Source: Ascaphus truei
Lineage: Eukaryota > Chordata > Amphibia > Anura > Ascaphidae
Length of the DNA: 64,000 bases
NCBI GenBank assembly: GCA_036426205.1
Contig: CM071570.1
Coordinates: 140,387,048 to 140,451,047, forward strand
Reading direction: 5' to 3'
The notes beneath the pieces are model-generated. The model was given only the letters and a program-made list of their open reading frames with translations. It ran no database searches and was not told the origin of the DNA. A program made the position numbers and the translations under genes. Of the stretch, positions 1 through 10,890 are shown in pieces (position 1 is the stretch's first letter; each line of letters starts with the position of its first letter).

Positions 1-2
1 TC

Positions 3-167
3 GGTGAACAGTTACTGCCCAAAAGCCCAGTAGGTGAGTCACTGCCCAAAAGCCCTGTAGGTAAGTCACTGGCCACAAGCCCTGTAGGTGAGTCACTGGC
101 CACAAGCCCTGTAGGTGAGTCACTGGCCACAAGCCCTGTAGGTGAGTCCCTGGCCACAAGCCCTGCC
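3..167 (+). repeat. 27-bp coding minisatellite, six units
   Basis: One 30-bp unit (3-32) followed by five 27-bp units (33-59, 60-86, 87-113, 114-140, 141-167). Units 4 and 5 are identical; unit 6 differs at its end. The unit encodes the 9-residue repeat of the partial gene. Confidence 0.9.
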
Positions 168-269
168 CGTGAAGTGCCAGAGGCTAAAGTTGTTGCAAAA
201 CGAAAAAGGAAAATCCAAGAGACAACAAGCAGGCCTGTTACTCGCTCTCAAAAGGAACAAAAAAAATAA
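3..269 (+). CDS. C-terminal end of an unidentified protein with 9-residue repeats (partial)
   Basis: An open frame enters from the left edge and ends at TAA 267-269 (88 codons visible); no start lies in the window, so this is a last exon or the tail of a longer ORF. Residues 1-55 are six tandem copies of a 9-10 residue unit of the type GESLATSPV. After it comes a basic segment with KRKRK, typical of a nuclear localisation signal, then a Ser/Thr/Gln-rich tail with RPVTRSQKEQKK. The repeats are multiples of three in length and keep the frame, and some changes between units are silent, which favours a real coding sequence. An AATAAA overlaps the stop (265-270). I do not recognise the family; a nuclear protein is an inference from the basic cluster alone. 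A transposon-derived ORF is possible. Confidence 0.55.
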   Translation, partial: GEQLLPKSPVGESLPKSPVGKSLATSPVGESLATSPVGESLATSPVGESLATSPAREVPEAKVVAKRKRKIQETTSRPVTRSQKEQKK

Positions 270-774
270 ATGGTATAATTCACTAAATATGTGTTTGGCC
301 TTGTTTTGTTGACTTCAGATTATCTAATTAATATTGTATGTATGCTGAAGACTGTGTTGTTTCCAAACTTTCAAGTATGTTCTTGTACACGTGAAGTTTT
401 GGAAATGTTACCAGTCCTAATTAATGAATAGTGTTATTAATATTGATGTATTAATCGTCTGTTCAGTAATGGTCCACCAGGAGTCAGTTGCTATGTTTAG
501 AGAATCTGCCATTGACTTACCTGCAAAACATTGTATTTGGGTGTGTTACTTGATGTAATCATTGCATGTGCATATTATTCACATGCAATTAAAAACACAC
601 ATCTATTTAACTGCAAACATCTTTCTTGTCCGTGTACAACAGGATTATGTGTTAAATATTACTTACCTTTGCCTTGCTTGGCCATTGTAATGTTGTCCTT
701 TAATCATTTATGTGTTCTTGTTTCAAGAACATCTCTGAATGTATACTAATATATATGTAGTATGTATGGTTATA

Positions 775-776
<2 letters not shown>

Positions 777-814
<38 letters not shown>
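777..814. repeat. (CA)14 microsatellite followed by (TA)n
   Basis: Pure CA dinucleotides at 777-804 run directly into a short TA tract. The rest of 270-850 is AT-rich with no gene-like signal. Confidence 0.95.
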
Positions 815-850
815 CGCTGTATGGTGATGCATAGCAGGTGGTACTGTATA

Positions 851-1309
851 TACAGTATAGTACAAATGAGAGAACAAGATAAACTCTCTGATTGCACTCA
901 GTACCCTACTATGAGTGTGAAATTATGATGTGGATGATTACAATAAACTATAATTATAATTAATAAAATATATTTATGAAGGTAAGAAAAAACACAACAT
1001 ACTGTAGGACAAAACAAGGACAGACTAACTCAAAAGCTGGTGTTAGCAGCAGCTAATAGTATGGACCTTATGCTTCTGGTATGTTAGTGTAAAAAAGTGT
1101 TTAAATCACTGTTAGTAATCTTAGCATTTATCAATACTGTAGAAATTCAGTAGATCTATGGCGGAAATATCATATAGAATTGAGCTCTATGAGAATAGTA
1201 TCTAACTCAATTGGGAACAACAGTTACTGCTGTAACCACATTTCACACTCACAGTAGGGTACTGAGTGCAATCAGAACAGTGATCTTGTTCTTCCATTTC
1301 TACTGTACA
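851..1309. mobile_element. Inverted-repeat (MITE-like) element, about 460 bp
   Basis: Left arm 851-934 and right arm 1231-1309 are imperfect reverse complements over about 75 bases; the best core is attgcactcagtaccctact on the left and its complement near 1252-1272. About 300 bp of AT-rich DNA separates the arms. No transposase is present. The ends and target duplication are not resolved, so a class cannot be given. Confidence 0.55.
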
Positions 1310-1638
1310 TTTTATATTCTTTGAAGTGGCTGTTCAAGTTTTTTCAGATGAAATTCCCCACTGATTTTAATGGAACTTTTGTCAAAAAGCAGTCTGAAAG
1401 GCCACTTCCAGGTACAGAATTAGTTATAGAATGTATCCCTACATGAAACTGTAACATCAGTGCAGTCCTACTTTTAGCAACATACTGTACGTTATATGAG
1501 TTCTGCCAAGTTGTTAAAGTCTTATCATATCTGACATGTTTAACACTGTCTTAAAAATCATACTGCAGCCCAAGTGTGTTCTGCTTGGTATTATTCCATA
1601 ACACATCAACTTCTACCAGAAGACATCTTCCAGCCCTT
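1310..1638. other. Unassigned AT-rich DNA left of the Tx1/L1 insertion
   Basis: No convincing gene. A 66-codon frame (1574-1774) crosses the 15-bp duplication that marks the left edge of the LINE, so it is probably a chance chimera. Confidence 0.5.
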
Positions 1639-2174
1639 AAAAGTGAATAGGTTGCTGGATGTGAACCAAGATGGCTGTGTCAAGCTAAAGCTCCTGGGCA
1701 GAAGAGTGATAATCCATAGTCATCCAGATGTAAATTTGCACAAGCATTTAGTAAAAATCACAAATTATGATTGATGAAACAACAGGGAGCCTATAGACCC
1801 AATATATATATAAATACCACGTGAGGTACGTGGCTGCATTCAGAAAACACAATACCCATAACAGGGGCCTAGCTGTCATGGCCGCAAATAAGGAGACATG
1901 GCAGCCCCATTACATCAGCAATCAGAAGCGCCTATGCAACCCCTGCTTCCAGTCGGAGCTTTCGCTCTCTGGGGCAAATATATTAAAGGCACAAAGGACA
2001 AATTTAAAAAAAAAAAAAAAAACAACATAGAGAGAGGCCGGAGAAACAGGAGGCAGCAGAGCAGTACTGAAATCCACGCAGGGTGGGGGCCTATGACCAT
2101 AGGAAGGCACCGGGAGGAGTATGCACAAACAAATATACAGAAAAATAAATAAAAAACATTGAACAGTGATCTCC

Positions 2175-2358
2175 GTAGCTGAGCCGGTTCGCTTAGCTCC
2201 TCCTGAATCTCCTGGGTGCCGCAGTTGAGCCCGTTTGCCTCACTCCCCCTGACATGCCAGTGTACCGAAGAGGTGCCCATCCACCTCGCTCCCCCTGAGA
2301 CCCCTGGGTGCACAGCTGTGCCCGACCACGTCACTCCTCCTGAGTCCCCTGTGCCTGG
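2175..2358 (+). repeat. Four 46-bp monomers in the LINE 5' region
   Basis: Units at 2175-2220, 2221-2266, 2267-2312 and 2313-2358 are each exactly 46 bp and share the pattern gtgcCcg..cctcactcctcctgagtcccctggtg. Looser copies continue to about 2470. Tandem 5' monomers often carry the promoter in L1 elements; that role here is inference. Confidence 0.75.
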
Positions 2359-3170
2359 TTACCTAGCTTCCTGAGGTTCCGAACTGAGCCCGATAGCTGG
2401 GCTTCCCTTGTGTACCCGGCTGCCACGAGTCCCCTGTGTGCCGTAGGACTGCGGCCGGATCGCTGGATTAGAGCGCAGGGTATCAGTGGCTGCTTCTCTC
2501 TGTCCCCCGGCCCCCCATCCCTCCCTCTGTCCCCTAAAGGAGTCTTGGAATCAGTGGTGGGCTGGGCGGCTGGTTCGGTGGAAGGGATGGGGTATGTGAT
2601 TGGGTCCGGGGTCCCCGGGGATCCGGGAGGTCTGCGGAGGTAGGAAAGGAGTCATTGGGCCAGGTGCATGCAGGCTGGAAAAGATTAAACCCTGAAGTGG
2701 GCTTATCCAAGATGGACGTCAGATCCTGGCAGCAGTGAGAGAGAATTTTCATTGAAGGGTGCTGGGGGGAGGGAAGAGAAGGGAGCCACCCCCATCCACC
2801 AGATCAGCAAGACAGTCAGAGGGAAGAGAGGGGAGGACTAGGGAACGCTCCCAGTAGTCCTGACTCTGTCAACAATTAAAGGGTACATTTACATTTAACA
2901 ATTAATAATAACAAATTGTCTGAAAGGATATAATATGAAATAGACTGTCCCAGAAAACAGAAGGACATGTGAAGTTAATGCCCAAAACGGGACGGGACCA
3001 GAATCAACTTAAAATATATCTGACGCATGCTCAGCATTGAACAAAATGGCTGCCATATAGCCTAAAATGTCACGTGTTCATGGGAATTAATGTATCTCAA
3101 ACCGACAAACTGATCTTTCCAGTGGGTCCACCTCACTAACAAGAAAGGGGAACATAGCAAGAAACCGACC

Positions 3171-3740
3171 ATGTCACCTACCAAGAACAAAAAAGGCTCC
3201 ACCTTGTAAGAACTTAAAGAATACTTCAAGAGGCGAGAAAATACCAGCAATATGATGGAGCAGAGTGATTCCCAAAGTGCCAAAGTAGAATCTGAAATGG
3301 AGATGGCACCCTTTCTGCACACAAAACAGGACATTAAAGATCTTTTTGATAACATCAAAGGCATTTTCCAAACAGAACTAAAAGCGTCCCTCAGGAATAC
3401 ATCAAGATATTAATCAACTGGGAGAAAGAACAGAAACAATTGAGACAAACGTAGATGAGGGGGGTACCAGAGTCCACACCCAATATAGATTCATACCTCC
3501 TAAGACTATTCCGGTCCTTGGCTCCGGATCTGGATAAATCTGACTTTCAATTGGATAGGGTGCATATAGCTCACAAATATCCATTACAGATCAGGCTGAA
3601 TGTGATGCTCTGCTAAAAAAATGGGGCCAAGACGTACTAACGGATACAACCAACACACTTATAAGACCTGTCTCTGCCAAGGAACAGAGACCGTTGTGGA
3701 GTAAGGTGCGGTCCAAAACTCTAAACAAGTATTCACAATA
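3171..3740 (+). pseudogene. LINE ORF1 remnant (coiled-coil RNA-binding protein)
   Basis: ATG at 3171 starts MSPTKNKKGSTL followed directly by a TAA. Past it the frame reads charged, heptad-like sequence (KQDIKDLFDNIKGIF), then a frameshift near 3405 restores QLGERTETIETNVDE, the coiled-coil end typical of Tx1/L1 ORF1. Farther on, LAPDLDKSDFQLDRVHIAHK matches the RRM-like segment that carries the D-R-hydrophobic-H motif in this family. ORF1 proteins trimerise and package LINE RNA; this copy cannot be translated intact. Assignment rests on motif order and position upstream of ORF2. Confidence 0.65.
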
Positions 3741-4620
3741 AAGAACTCAAGGATGTGTCCACATATAAAACAGGTCAAAATAATAACTCACAGGACTTCA
3801 GTTAAGGCTCCCGAGATTTTTCCATAGGCAGGCCCTCGGATCTTTCGGAGGGTGCAAAAAGATACCAATTGGTCCTTCAGCAATATGTTGGGGACAACCG
3901 GACAGTTGCATAGATCAGTCTCGAACGCATCCTAACCAAGGTTGAGCCGAGATGGAAATGAACTGGATAACAAAACCAGTGGTTTAGACTGTCAAAGACT
4001 ATATAGGCTCCATTCGGTATTGTATTATTGAGTTAATAAGCTCCAATAAGTTTATGAATGTACATGTTGGTTGGTCATTAACCGGTTTGAATATGTTGAT
4101 TATGTTGATATAAAAATATGTTTGCCTCCCCTGACTCAAGATAACACGCTATCACATGACTTGGAGACATCCGAGCATGTAGTTCGGTCCCCACTCCTGT
4201 TAAAGTGTTAGTTTGTTAACCCTATGCCCCTCTTTACTCCCTTCTAGAGGAGAAGAAGTATTACTTCTGGAACATGGGGACACCCCGAGTCCGCTTCCCA
4301 AACCCCCCCTCCATTCCCGTTAGCAAGTTTAATTCCCCATCTATATGTTGGTACATTTTTGTTTATGTCTTGGCTATATGTTAGTACATTTTTGTGTATT
4401 TCTTGGAAGAATCTTTGCGCATAGGTTGAGCGACAGGGTGCTGCGCATAGGTTGAGCGACGATGGAATCCTCTCAATGGTACAGGGAACTCATGTCAGGT
4501 CTGGTCTTACCAAGGTGAGATCCAAGCCGGGCAAAGTATGTGATAGCCTCTTATCACACATATCTCGAAAGTACCTAACATAAGAACACCACAGAAAACA
4601 ATTCCCCATAAAGCTTCCCC

Positions 4621-5850
4621 ATGGCCAATCTAAAATGCATTACGCATAATGTGAAAGGGCTGAACAGCCCCAACAAAAAGAGGATAGCTATAGATAACTA
4701 TAAAAAAAACTAAAGGCAGACCAGGTGTTTTTGCAGGAGACCCACTTTAAACAAGAATCCCATCCTCATTTCTGGGACAAACTGTAACCCCAGTAAAGAA
4801 AAGAGGGGTAGCCATCCTCATACATAAGAATTTACCATTTGCCCCAGAGAAGATAAAGAAAGATCCTACAGGTAGATTTATTATCATAATAGGCAACGTG
4901 CGAGACATGAAGGTTACATTGGCAGGTGTTTATGCCCCAAGGCTGTTATACACAACATAAGATGGTCAGATCATGCGGGCATGGAGGTGTAAAGCTAGAT
5001 CACCACCTACCTTGCAATTTAATAATGCCCTCCAGTCTGTCCCTGAAATTATAGAGGAGGTAGGGGGGGGAGCTTTCAGCTTGTTTTAAAACCAACATAA
5101 ATCAAGAAATATCTCCGTCACTACTATGGGTGGCTCACAAAGCAGTAATAAGAGGATCAGCACATAATACCAAGTGGAACAGACTCAAAAATCGAGTTTG
5201 AGACGATAGGAAGATGATGGGTAGGTGAGGTCCTGGGGATGGAGGAATGGGAACAGATTTGGGATCAGTTGGCAGCAGCATCGATCAATATGACTACCAA
5301 AGAAAATGGTTACATGGTTTTGTACAGGAGGTACCTTAAACTCTCGCGGTTAAACAAAACGTATAAAACAACATCACTACTATGCTTTAGAGGTTGCGGG
5401 GGTGGGGGTACAATGTATCACATATGGTGGGGAAGCCCCAAGGTGGAGTCCCTTTGGAGAAAGACCTATGACCTCATATATGCCTGCTTGGGCCTAAAAA
5501 TTGTTCCAAAACTTTGGCAAACACTCTTTAATAAGCCCCAAGAGGATATACCAAAAACAGCCCTTTAGCTAATTAAACATATCCTAACAACAACCAGTTG
5601 CTGTGTGGCAGCCTCTTGGCAACTAAAATGCCCAAATATATTAGAGGTAGAAAAAAAGACTGTGGAGGACCCTCCAAGTGGCTAAGGCTGAGGTGGTCTG
5701 GAAACCTTGGATAGTAAGAAACTGTCCCAATGGCTCTAATTATCTAGTGCTTACAATATAGGTATCCATAAAACCCTCACTGTAAATAACAAACTGTAGT
5801 ACACTTATATTCAGAAAGAGGGTGATTGTCATTCTCACAAAGTACCAACC
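4621..5850 (+). pseudogene. LINE ORF2 remnant (APE endonuclease start and C-terminal end)
   Basis: ATG at 4621 opens with MANLKCITHNVKGLNSPNKK, the N-terminal beta strand of the APE-type endonuclease, followed in shifted frames by VFLQETHFK (catalytic Glu motif) and RGVAILIHKNLPF. The sequence then jumps to the C-terminal domain: the frame at 5239-5568 contains TMYHIWWGSPKVESLWRKTY, the C-terminal Cys/Trp segment of Tx1/L1 ORF2, continuing in other frames to about 5840. Reverse transcriptase motifs A to C are absent. The protein would normally nick target DNA and copy the LINE RNA; this one is dead by deletion, stops and frameshifts. Confidence 0.75.
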
Positions 5851-5884
5851 TTCAAATTAAGTATGTTTTCAAGAAGTTGCTCCT

Positions 5885-6138
5885 GAAATGTACCTAACCC
5901 CTTTGGTTTTGATTTGTTGTCCTTCTGTATCTTCATTATGATATGTATTATACTCTTTAAATGTCCCCATACTCACCCCTCCCTGTCTTCCTTTATGCAT
6001 CCCCTTCCCAAGAAATGTACCTAACCCCTTTTGCTTTGATTATTTTTGTCATTCTGTATCTTTATTATGATATGTACTATTGTCTTTAAATGTCCCTATA
6101 GCTGACCCTCCACGTCTTCCTTTCTGTACCCCCTCCCC
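5885..6138 (+). repeat. 127-bp tandem duplication in the LINE 3' UTR
   Basis: The block beginning gaaatgtacctaacccc at 5885 recurs at 6012 with the same downstream order (gtatctttattatgatatgt, cccctcc). The offset is 127 bp. The copies have diverged by scattered substitutions, so the duplication is old or inherited by the subfamily. Confidence 0.8.
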
Positions 6139-6434
6139 ATAAAATCTGAATTTGAAAAAATAAGTAAAAGAAAAGTGAATAGGTTATAACGTGTCTTTTT
6201 GTACATGTTTCTTTAATGAAGTGCTAATTAGGAGCAGATATGTAACTGAAGGAGGAATAATTAGTGCTTCACTTCTGTGATGAGTGTTAAGATATGCGCT
6301 AAAAAACAACTCACAATATGATTATTTTAAGGGGCCACACCAATAGTTTTTTTAAAGCAGATTATTTTGTAATAAAATATGATGTGATCAGACAAAATGT
6401 AATTATGTAAATAAAAAATGTATGCTTTATGAGT

Positions 6435-6871
6435 AGAGATGGGCAAAATTGTTTGGCAGATCTGGATCCGCCTCGGATCAGCCAGTTATTTTGGTCCGTG
6501 GATTTCCGCGGATAAGTCTCAAAAAGGCCAAGCCACCTTTTCCGTATAATTTTTTATATCACTGACAATCCCCATGGTGGATTATAAATCCGCTGTCGGA
6601 TTTTTATCAATCTGCACTCAGATTAAATTTGAGAGGGCAGAGAGAGAGAGTGCAGATTTTTAACAATTCGTGGTGCGCATTGTGGATTCAATATGAAATC
6701 TGAGTATGGATACTTACAAATCCAACCAGATTGTATCCAATGGCAGCTTTGGATTAATCCACTGGAATTGTTTAATACCTAATCCACAGATGGATTTTAC
6801 CCAGCGGAACAGATTTGCTGGGAAACACAGGAAATTCCGGAGAAGGTATTTTGACAGTCCCGTCCATCTCT
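6435..6871. mobile_element. Foldback element with AGAGATGG termini (hAT-like MITE)
   Basis: The left end agagatgggc (6435-6444) is mirrored by ccatctct at 6864-6871, and inner sequence (gcaaaatt against attttgac) extends the match weakly. The interior is rich in ggatccg and ccgcgga motifs seen in vertebrate hAT non-autonomous repeats. No 8-bp duplication is clear, so the family call is tentative. Confidence 0.4.
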
Positions 6872-7872
6872 ATTTTTGACAAACCTTACACCAATTAACA
6901 CAAGCAGTGTGTTCTTAAAAGCATAAGTATAATTTCTGTAAATGTTGTGGTGTGGTGTGCTGGGCTGGCAACTTGATTGTGTCAAATAGAGAGATAAGCT
7001 TTCAAAAAAGTTATGTTATAAAACACAAATTAATTGTGATATTACTAAATAATTCCAAACTTTGCGCACCATGAATGTTCTTTTTCACTTCACTTTTTCT
7101 TTTAGTATGTTTTATTTGTAACAGAAGTGTTAGATGAACTCCTGATATACACCGTAAGTGCATGTTGGGAGCCGTAAAATTCAAATTTTCAATTTAGGAT
7201 TGATGATTTAAACCTAATTAGTCAGCAATGCAATGTAACTTACAGATAGGTTAATTAATCTTTTTATCTGTCACAAAATAATAAATGTGCCACAATATAT
7301 AGTTTCCATTCATCGGACGTAATATCATAAAATGTATTAAGCCGGCCATAAAAAACAAACTGCATATATCATTTTAATCTTTGATTTAAAGTTATGTTCT
7401 CTACACTGCTCATAAAATAGGCTTTTGCAATAAAACATACTCACTAATTTAATGCAATTTGCTTCAGAGGGGCACATAAAATGCTAATAAAATTACTTTC
7501 TAATAAACGTAATGCTTAGCCTATTTCTTCTCACTGCTTGTAGATGGGCTTAAATACAAAATGGTATTTGCCAGATAAACCTATATTCCATTTAGTCTCA
7601 TTAGGTGATTTTTATACATAAAAGGTTATTGGCTAAATTAGCTAGTGCAAAGTCATAGAAAATTTCATTTTGCCTAGCAACCTCTCGTTTTGCCGTTTAT
7701 TTTATTAATATAAACTAGAAGATAATATACAGTAAGTAAAAACCAAAGTATAATATAGACAGTAAACTTTAATGACTATTAAAACAACCTTTTTCACGTA
7801 TAAAAATATACACTGTACTCTGATCCATAAAAGAAAGATACAGAATAACATTGTACAGATTTTTTTTTAGTG
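6872..7872. other. AT-rich DNA with no recognisable feature
   Basis: No coding frame, repeat array or RNA signal was seen on either strand. Confidence 0.6.
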
Positions 7873-8315
7873 CATCTATCTGAACAAGCTCCTCACCCCT
7901 ACCACATGCAGCATTTATCATCTGAGATCTGACTCCAAAAGACTGTTCATGGTCACAAGGCTCAACAAAGTATTGCGGCCGCTCTTCCTTATCTTACCGA
8001 GCACCACAAAACTGGAACAACCTACGGGAGACTCACATTCACCACCAGTTTAAATTCTTTCAAAACTAAGGCTGTCTCACATTTAATGTGGTCTGTAACT
8101 GTTACATACGTCTATAATATATATTATCTTTAACTGTGCATGCAATGTCTTGTATATAATGTATACCCTGTTCACTTATGTAACTACTGTATGTATTTGT
8201 AACCATGTATTATTTGTCATCTTAACTCTATGCCCAGGACATACTTGAAAACGAGAGGTAACTCTCATTGTATTACTTCCTGGTAAAATATTTTATAAAT
8301 AAAAATAAATAAATG
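7873..8315 (+). mobile_element. 5'-truncated 3' fragment of the CR1/Rex1-group LINE
   Basis: From 7873 the sequence follows the last coding part and 3' UTR of the LINE at 16906-19128, starting at the codons for YLNKLLTPTTC and ending with the shared tail attacttcctggtaaaata and ataaataaat. Small indels and stops break the frame. The abrupt 5' end is the usual result of incomplete reverse transcription. Confidence 0.85.
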
Positions 8316-8317
8316 TA

Positions 8318-8676
8318 CTGCTGCGGCCAAGTTTATTCGAGCATTTGCCCGTTCTTGGCCGCAGCAGTATCCTGGCGCGCGCCGCAGGGTGACGGGCGCG
8401 CGCCGAAGCAGCGGAAGAGCGCCCTCCGATCGGGGCGCTCTCCCTACCGCTGCCGGGTCCGCCGGGTCCCCCGGAACCCCCTGCCGCCGTCCCGCGATCG
8501 CGGGACACCAGGGCTCCCTCGGGGAGCCCTGGACGCGCGTGCAGGGGGCGCTGGCACCCGATGATGCGTGACCGCGCATCGGTGATGCGCGGCACGCTGA
8601 GAGAGTGCGGCTCGCAAGCCGGGACATTTCCCGGCTTGCGGAATGAGCCGCACTCGGATAAACTGTGTCGGCAGTG
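8318..8676. mobile_element. GC-rich multi-hairpin MITE, TA target duplication
   Basis: The element is flanked by TA (8316-8317, 8677-8678) and its ends match those of the MITE at 32453-32851 (core actttattcgagc). About 359 bp contain consecutive hairpins: 8316-8331 with 8354-8369 (16 bp perfect), 8374-8383 with 8395-8404, 8416-8424 with 8433-8441, the perfect 18-bp palindrome 8489-8506, 8508-8518 with 8522-8532, 8572-8580 with 8584-8592, and a nested pair 8603-8612/8646-8655 around 8614-8623/8630-8639. No ORF of interest is present; frames there are shadows. TA duplication suggests mobilisation by a Tc1/mariner-type transposase (inference). Confidence 0.75.
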
Positions 8677-8678
8677 TA

Positions 8679-9533
8679 TGAAAGATGAGGGCTGCCAAGA
8701 AAAATTGTTCTTATGTCATATGTGGAAAAATGACACCATATGTATTAAAGAAATTGAAACCCATTTGAAGCAACTCGATTCTCTTTATAAATCTTGCGCA
8801 TTTCATTTGCACTGGTTTTGCACCTTTTCTGCAGTCAGGAGACATTTGTGAATTACCCCAAACAGTAAATAAATTGGTAAAAAAGGAATTAGGCTTAACC
8901 CATGTATGAATTTTACATTTATCAATTTGTACATCTAGGGAATACTATATAAGCCAAATTGGCCATTTATTAATGTCATTTGGGGACCTAAACGTCGGTA
9001 TATTGTGCCTTGTTTTGCCTTTATTACAAACCTTATACCTTAATTACCTGAGTGCTGTCTCCTGATTTCGTGAAAAAAATGGTATCGTATCTTTATTCAT
9101 TATTTATGGGACATGCACCTACCTGCTTATACTTACCTTTGGAGTGCCGACTGTCACATCTATTCTATGTAGCCCCCTTTCCCTATGCCTAAGGCTGCGG
9201 ACATGGTAGGGAAGACCGTGCTGTCACATGTGGACGCTGCGTGATGAGCTCTGTCATCCTCAATGAGGGTGGCTTTAGAAGGGCTCCCGCGTGTGTCTGT
9301 AGGCGTTCTTAAGCATGCAGAATCAGTGCATGCTGGGGTGGTCACATGGTCATGGAACAGCAAATCGTATTCAAGCAGCCAAATTCAAACCGATAAGTGT
9401 GTTTTGTCAGGTTTTATTTAAGTTGCCTTAGTCAAGTTGTGCCTTTTGACTGTCTATCAACCATGGATCCATCACTGATAGAACAACTGATTTCTGAGGT
9501 CTACATGAGAGATTCCTTATAGAATCAGCAGTC
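8679..9533. other. Unassigned DNA, possible decayed PLE tail
   Basis: Around 8965-8990 the sequence ggggacctaaacgtcgg resembles the 3' half of the hairpin motif found in the PLE termini elsewhere in the window. The rest shows no gene. Confidence 0.3.
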
Positions 9534-9548
9534 TAGAGCGTATCATGA

Positions 9549-10518
9549 AAAAGTGAAGGGAAACACAAAATGGATGTGCCCCCTAAAAGAATTCACTTAA
9601 ATGCACACCAAAATAGTGTAAAATTTAACTTTTAATAAATTTACTTAAAACATATATTACCAAAGTAATGTGTAATGTGGATTAAAAATATATTAAATCA
9701 ACATTATCAGGCAACCGTGTCGTCTATTTGAAATATATACTATCCCATTGAACCACTTAATAATGGTGGGATAAGAGGACACAGGTTGCTAGAAGTCAGG
9801 GTGTTAACCCCTCTGGAGCAACGATGAGACCCAAAAATACAGGTATATAGATGTACACAAGTGAGTGGCCAGTGTGTTTAATGTCCAGCTACCTTGTTTA
9901 AACAACCAGCACTGCGCACTATAATAGAGACTTTAGTATGTTAAAGTAGGAGTGCTGGAGTAATAAAGCTGGCAAGTGCAGTGATAATGATGATACATAC
10001 ACTGCAGCATAAACCTGCCAGAAACAGCAGTGCTGTGCAAGGAAAGCAGGCACACTCACTATAAATAAAGAATAAATAATTAACTAATGGGATCAACAAA
10101 GTTAGAGCCAGGAGACTGCTGACACTACATTAAAACAGCTCCAAGTAGGAGACTGACAACATTGCGCGTCCAACGCGCGTTTCCCTCCAGCAAAGGAGCT
10201 TCCTCAGGGACAAATTTCAAATAGACGACACGGTTGCCTGATAATGTTGATTTAATATATTTTTAATCCACATTACACATTACTTTGGTAATATATGTTT
10301 TAAGTAAATTTATTAAAAGTTAAATTTTACACTATTTTGGTGTGCATTTAAGTGAATTCTTTTAGGGGGCACATCCATTTTGTGTTTCCCTTCACTTTTT
10401 CTGATTCACTTTTCAGTTCACAGTTTGCACCCATTATTTGATTACCACATTGATGTATTTGACCACTTTATTCAATTAGTATGGTTCTGTGATCACTCCC
10501 TATCCCTTTGTTGTTTCT
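9549..10518. mobile_element. 970-bp foldback element between 15-bp target duplications
   Basis: Identical copies of tagagcgtatcatga flank it at 9534-9548 and 10519-10533. Arms of about 186 bp (9549-9734 and 10214-10402) are close reverse complements around a 480-bp centre. A 15-bp duplication points to target-primed insertion rather than cut-and-paste transposition. The right centre holds, on the minus strand, CTGAGGAAGCTCC and GGAAACGCGCG, the hairpin motif shared with the PLE copies, so a non-autonomous PLE with an inverted partial copy is the best explanation. No coding sequence is left. Confidence 0.65.
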
Positions 10519-10642
10519 TAGAGCGTATCATGACAGAAATGTTCATGACAAACTCTGGAAAGAGAGAGCGCAGATATTGTGCATAACAAGTTAGTATTTG
10601 AATTTAAAAATATTTTTTATTTTAATGGATGAAGGTTTATTT

Positions 10643-10890
10643 CTTTTTTTATATCTCTCTATAGCGTATTTATGTTATTGCATTACTGTATTTTTATTAC
10701 CCCCTAAAGCGTATGAATGTGCATGCATTAATGTATTTTTATTACCCCCCTATAGCATATGCATGTGCACGCATTAATGTATTTTTATTACCCCCTATAA
10801 TGTATTTATTTAATTGTATAAATGTATTTTTATTACCCCCTATAGCGTATTTATTACATTGGATTAATGTATTTTTAATACCCCCCAATT
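10643..10890 (+). repeat. 45-46-bp minisatellite
   Basis: The block gtatttttattacccccta begins at 10688, 10733, 10779, 10824 and 10869, giving a period of 45-46 bp over about five units. Unit sequences have diverged, mainly in the gcgtatgaatgtgcatgcat part. The LINE begins right after the last unit. Confidence 0.85.

Larger units (their letters stand above)
1654..6170 (+). mobile_element. Tx1/L1-like non-LTR retrotransposon, decayed
   Basis: The 15-bp sequence aaaagtgaataggtt occurs at 1639-1653 and, identically, at 6171-6185. Between the two copies lie, in LINE order, a GC-rich 5' region with tandem monomers, an ORF1 remnant, an ORF2 remnant with endonuclease and C-terminal segments, a 3' UTR, and an A-rich end just before the right copy. 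This is the expected layout of a target-primed insertion. ORF2 lacks most of the reverse transcriptase, so the copy has a large internal deletion. The A17 run at 2006-2022 may mark a second, nested event; the exact 5' end is inferred from the duplication only. Confidence 0.8.

Noticed and set aside
777..814. Possible CRISPR-like or regulatory repeat
   Set aside because: A plain dinucleotide microsatellite; no spacer structure.
1574..1774. 66-codon frame resembling an exon
   Set aside because: It spans the left target duplication of the Tx1/L1 insertion, so it mixes host and LINE sequence.
8265..8698. Several GC-rich overlapping frames
   Set aside because: They lie in the multi-hairpin MITE; palindromic GC sequence gives open frames on both strands without coding meaning.
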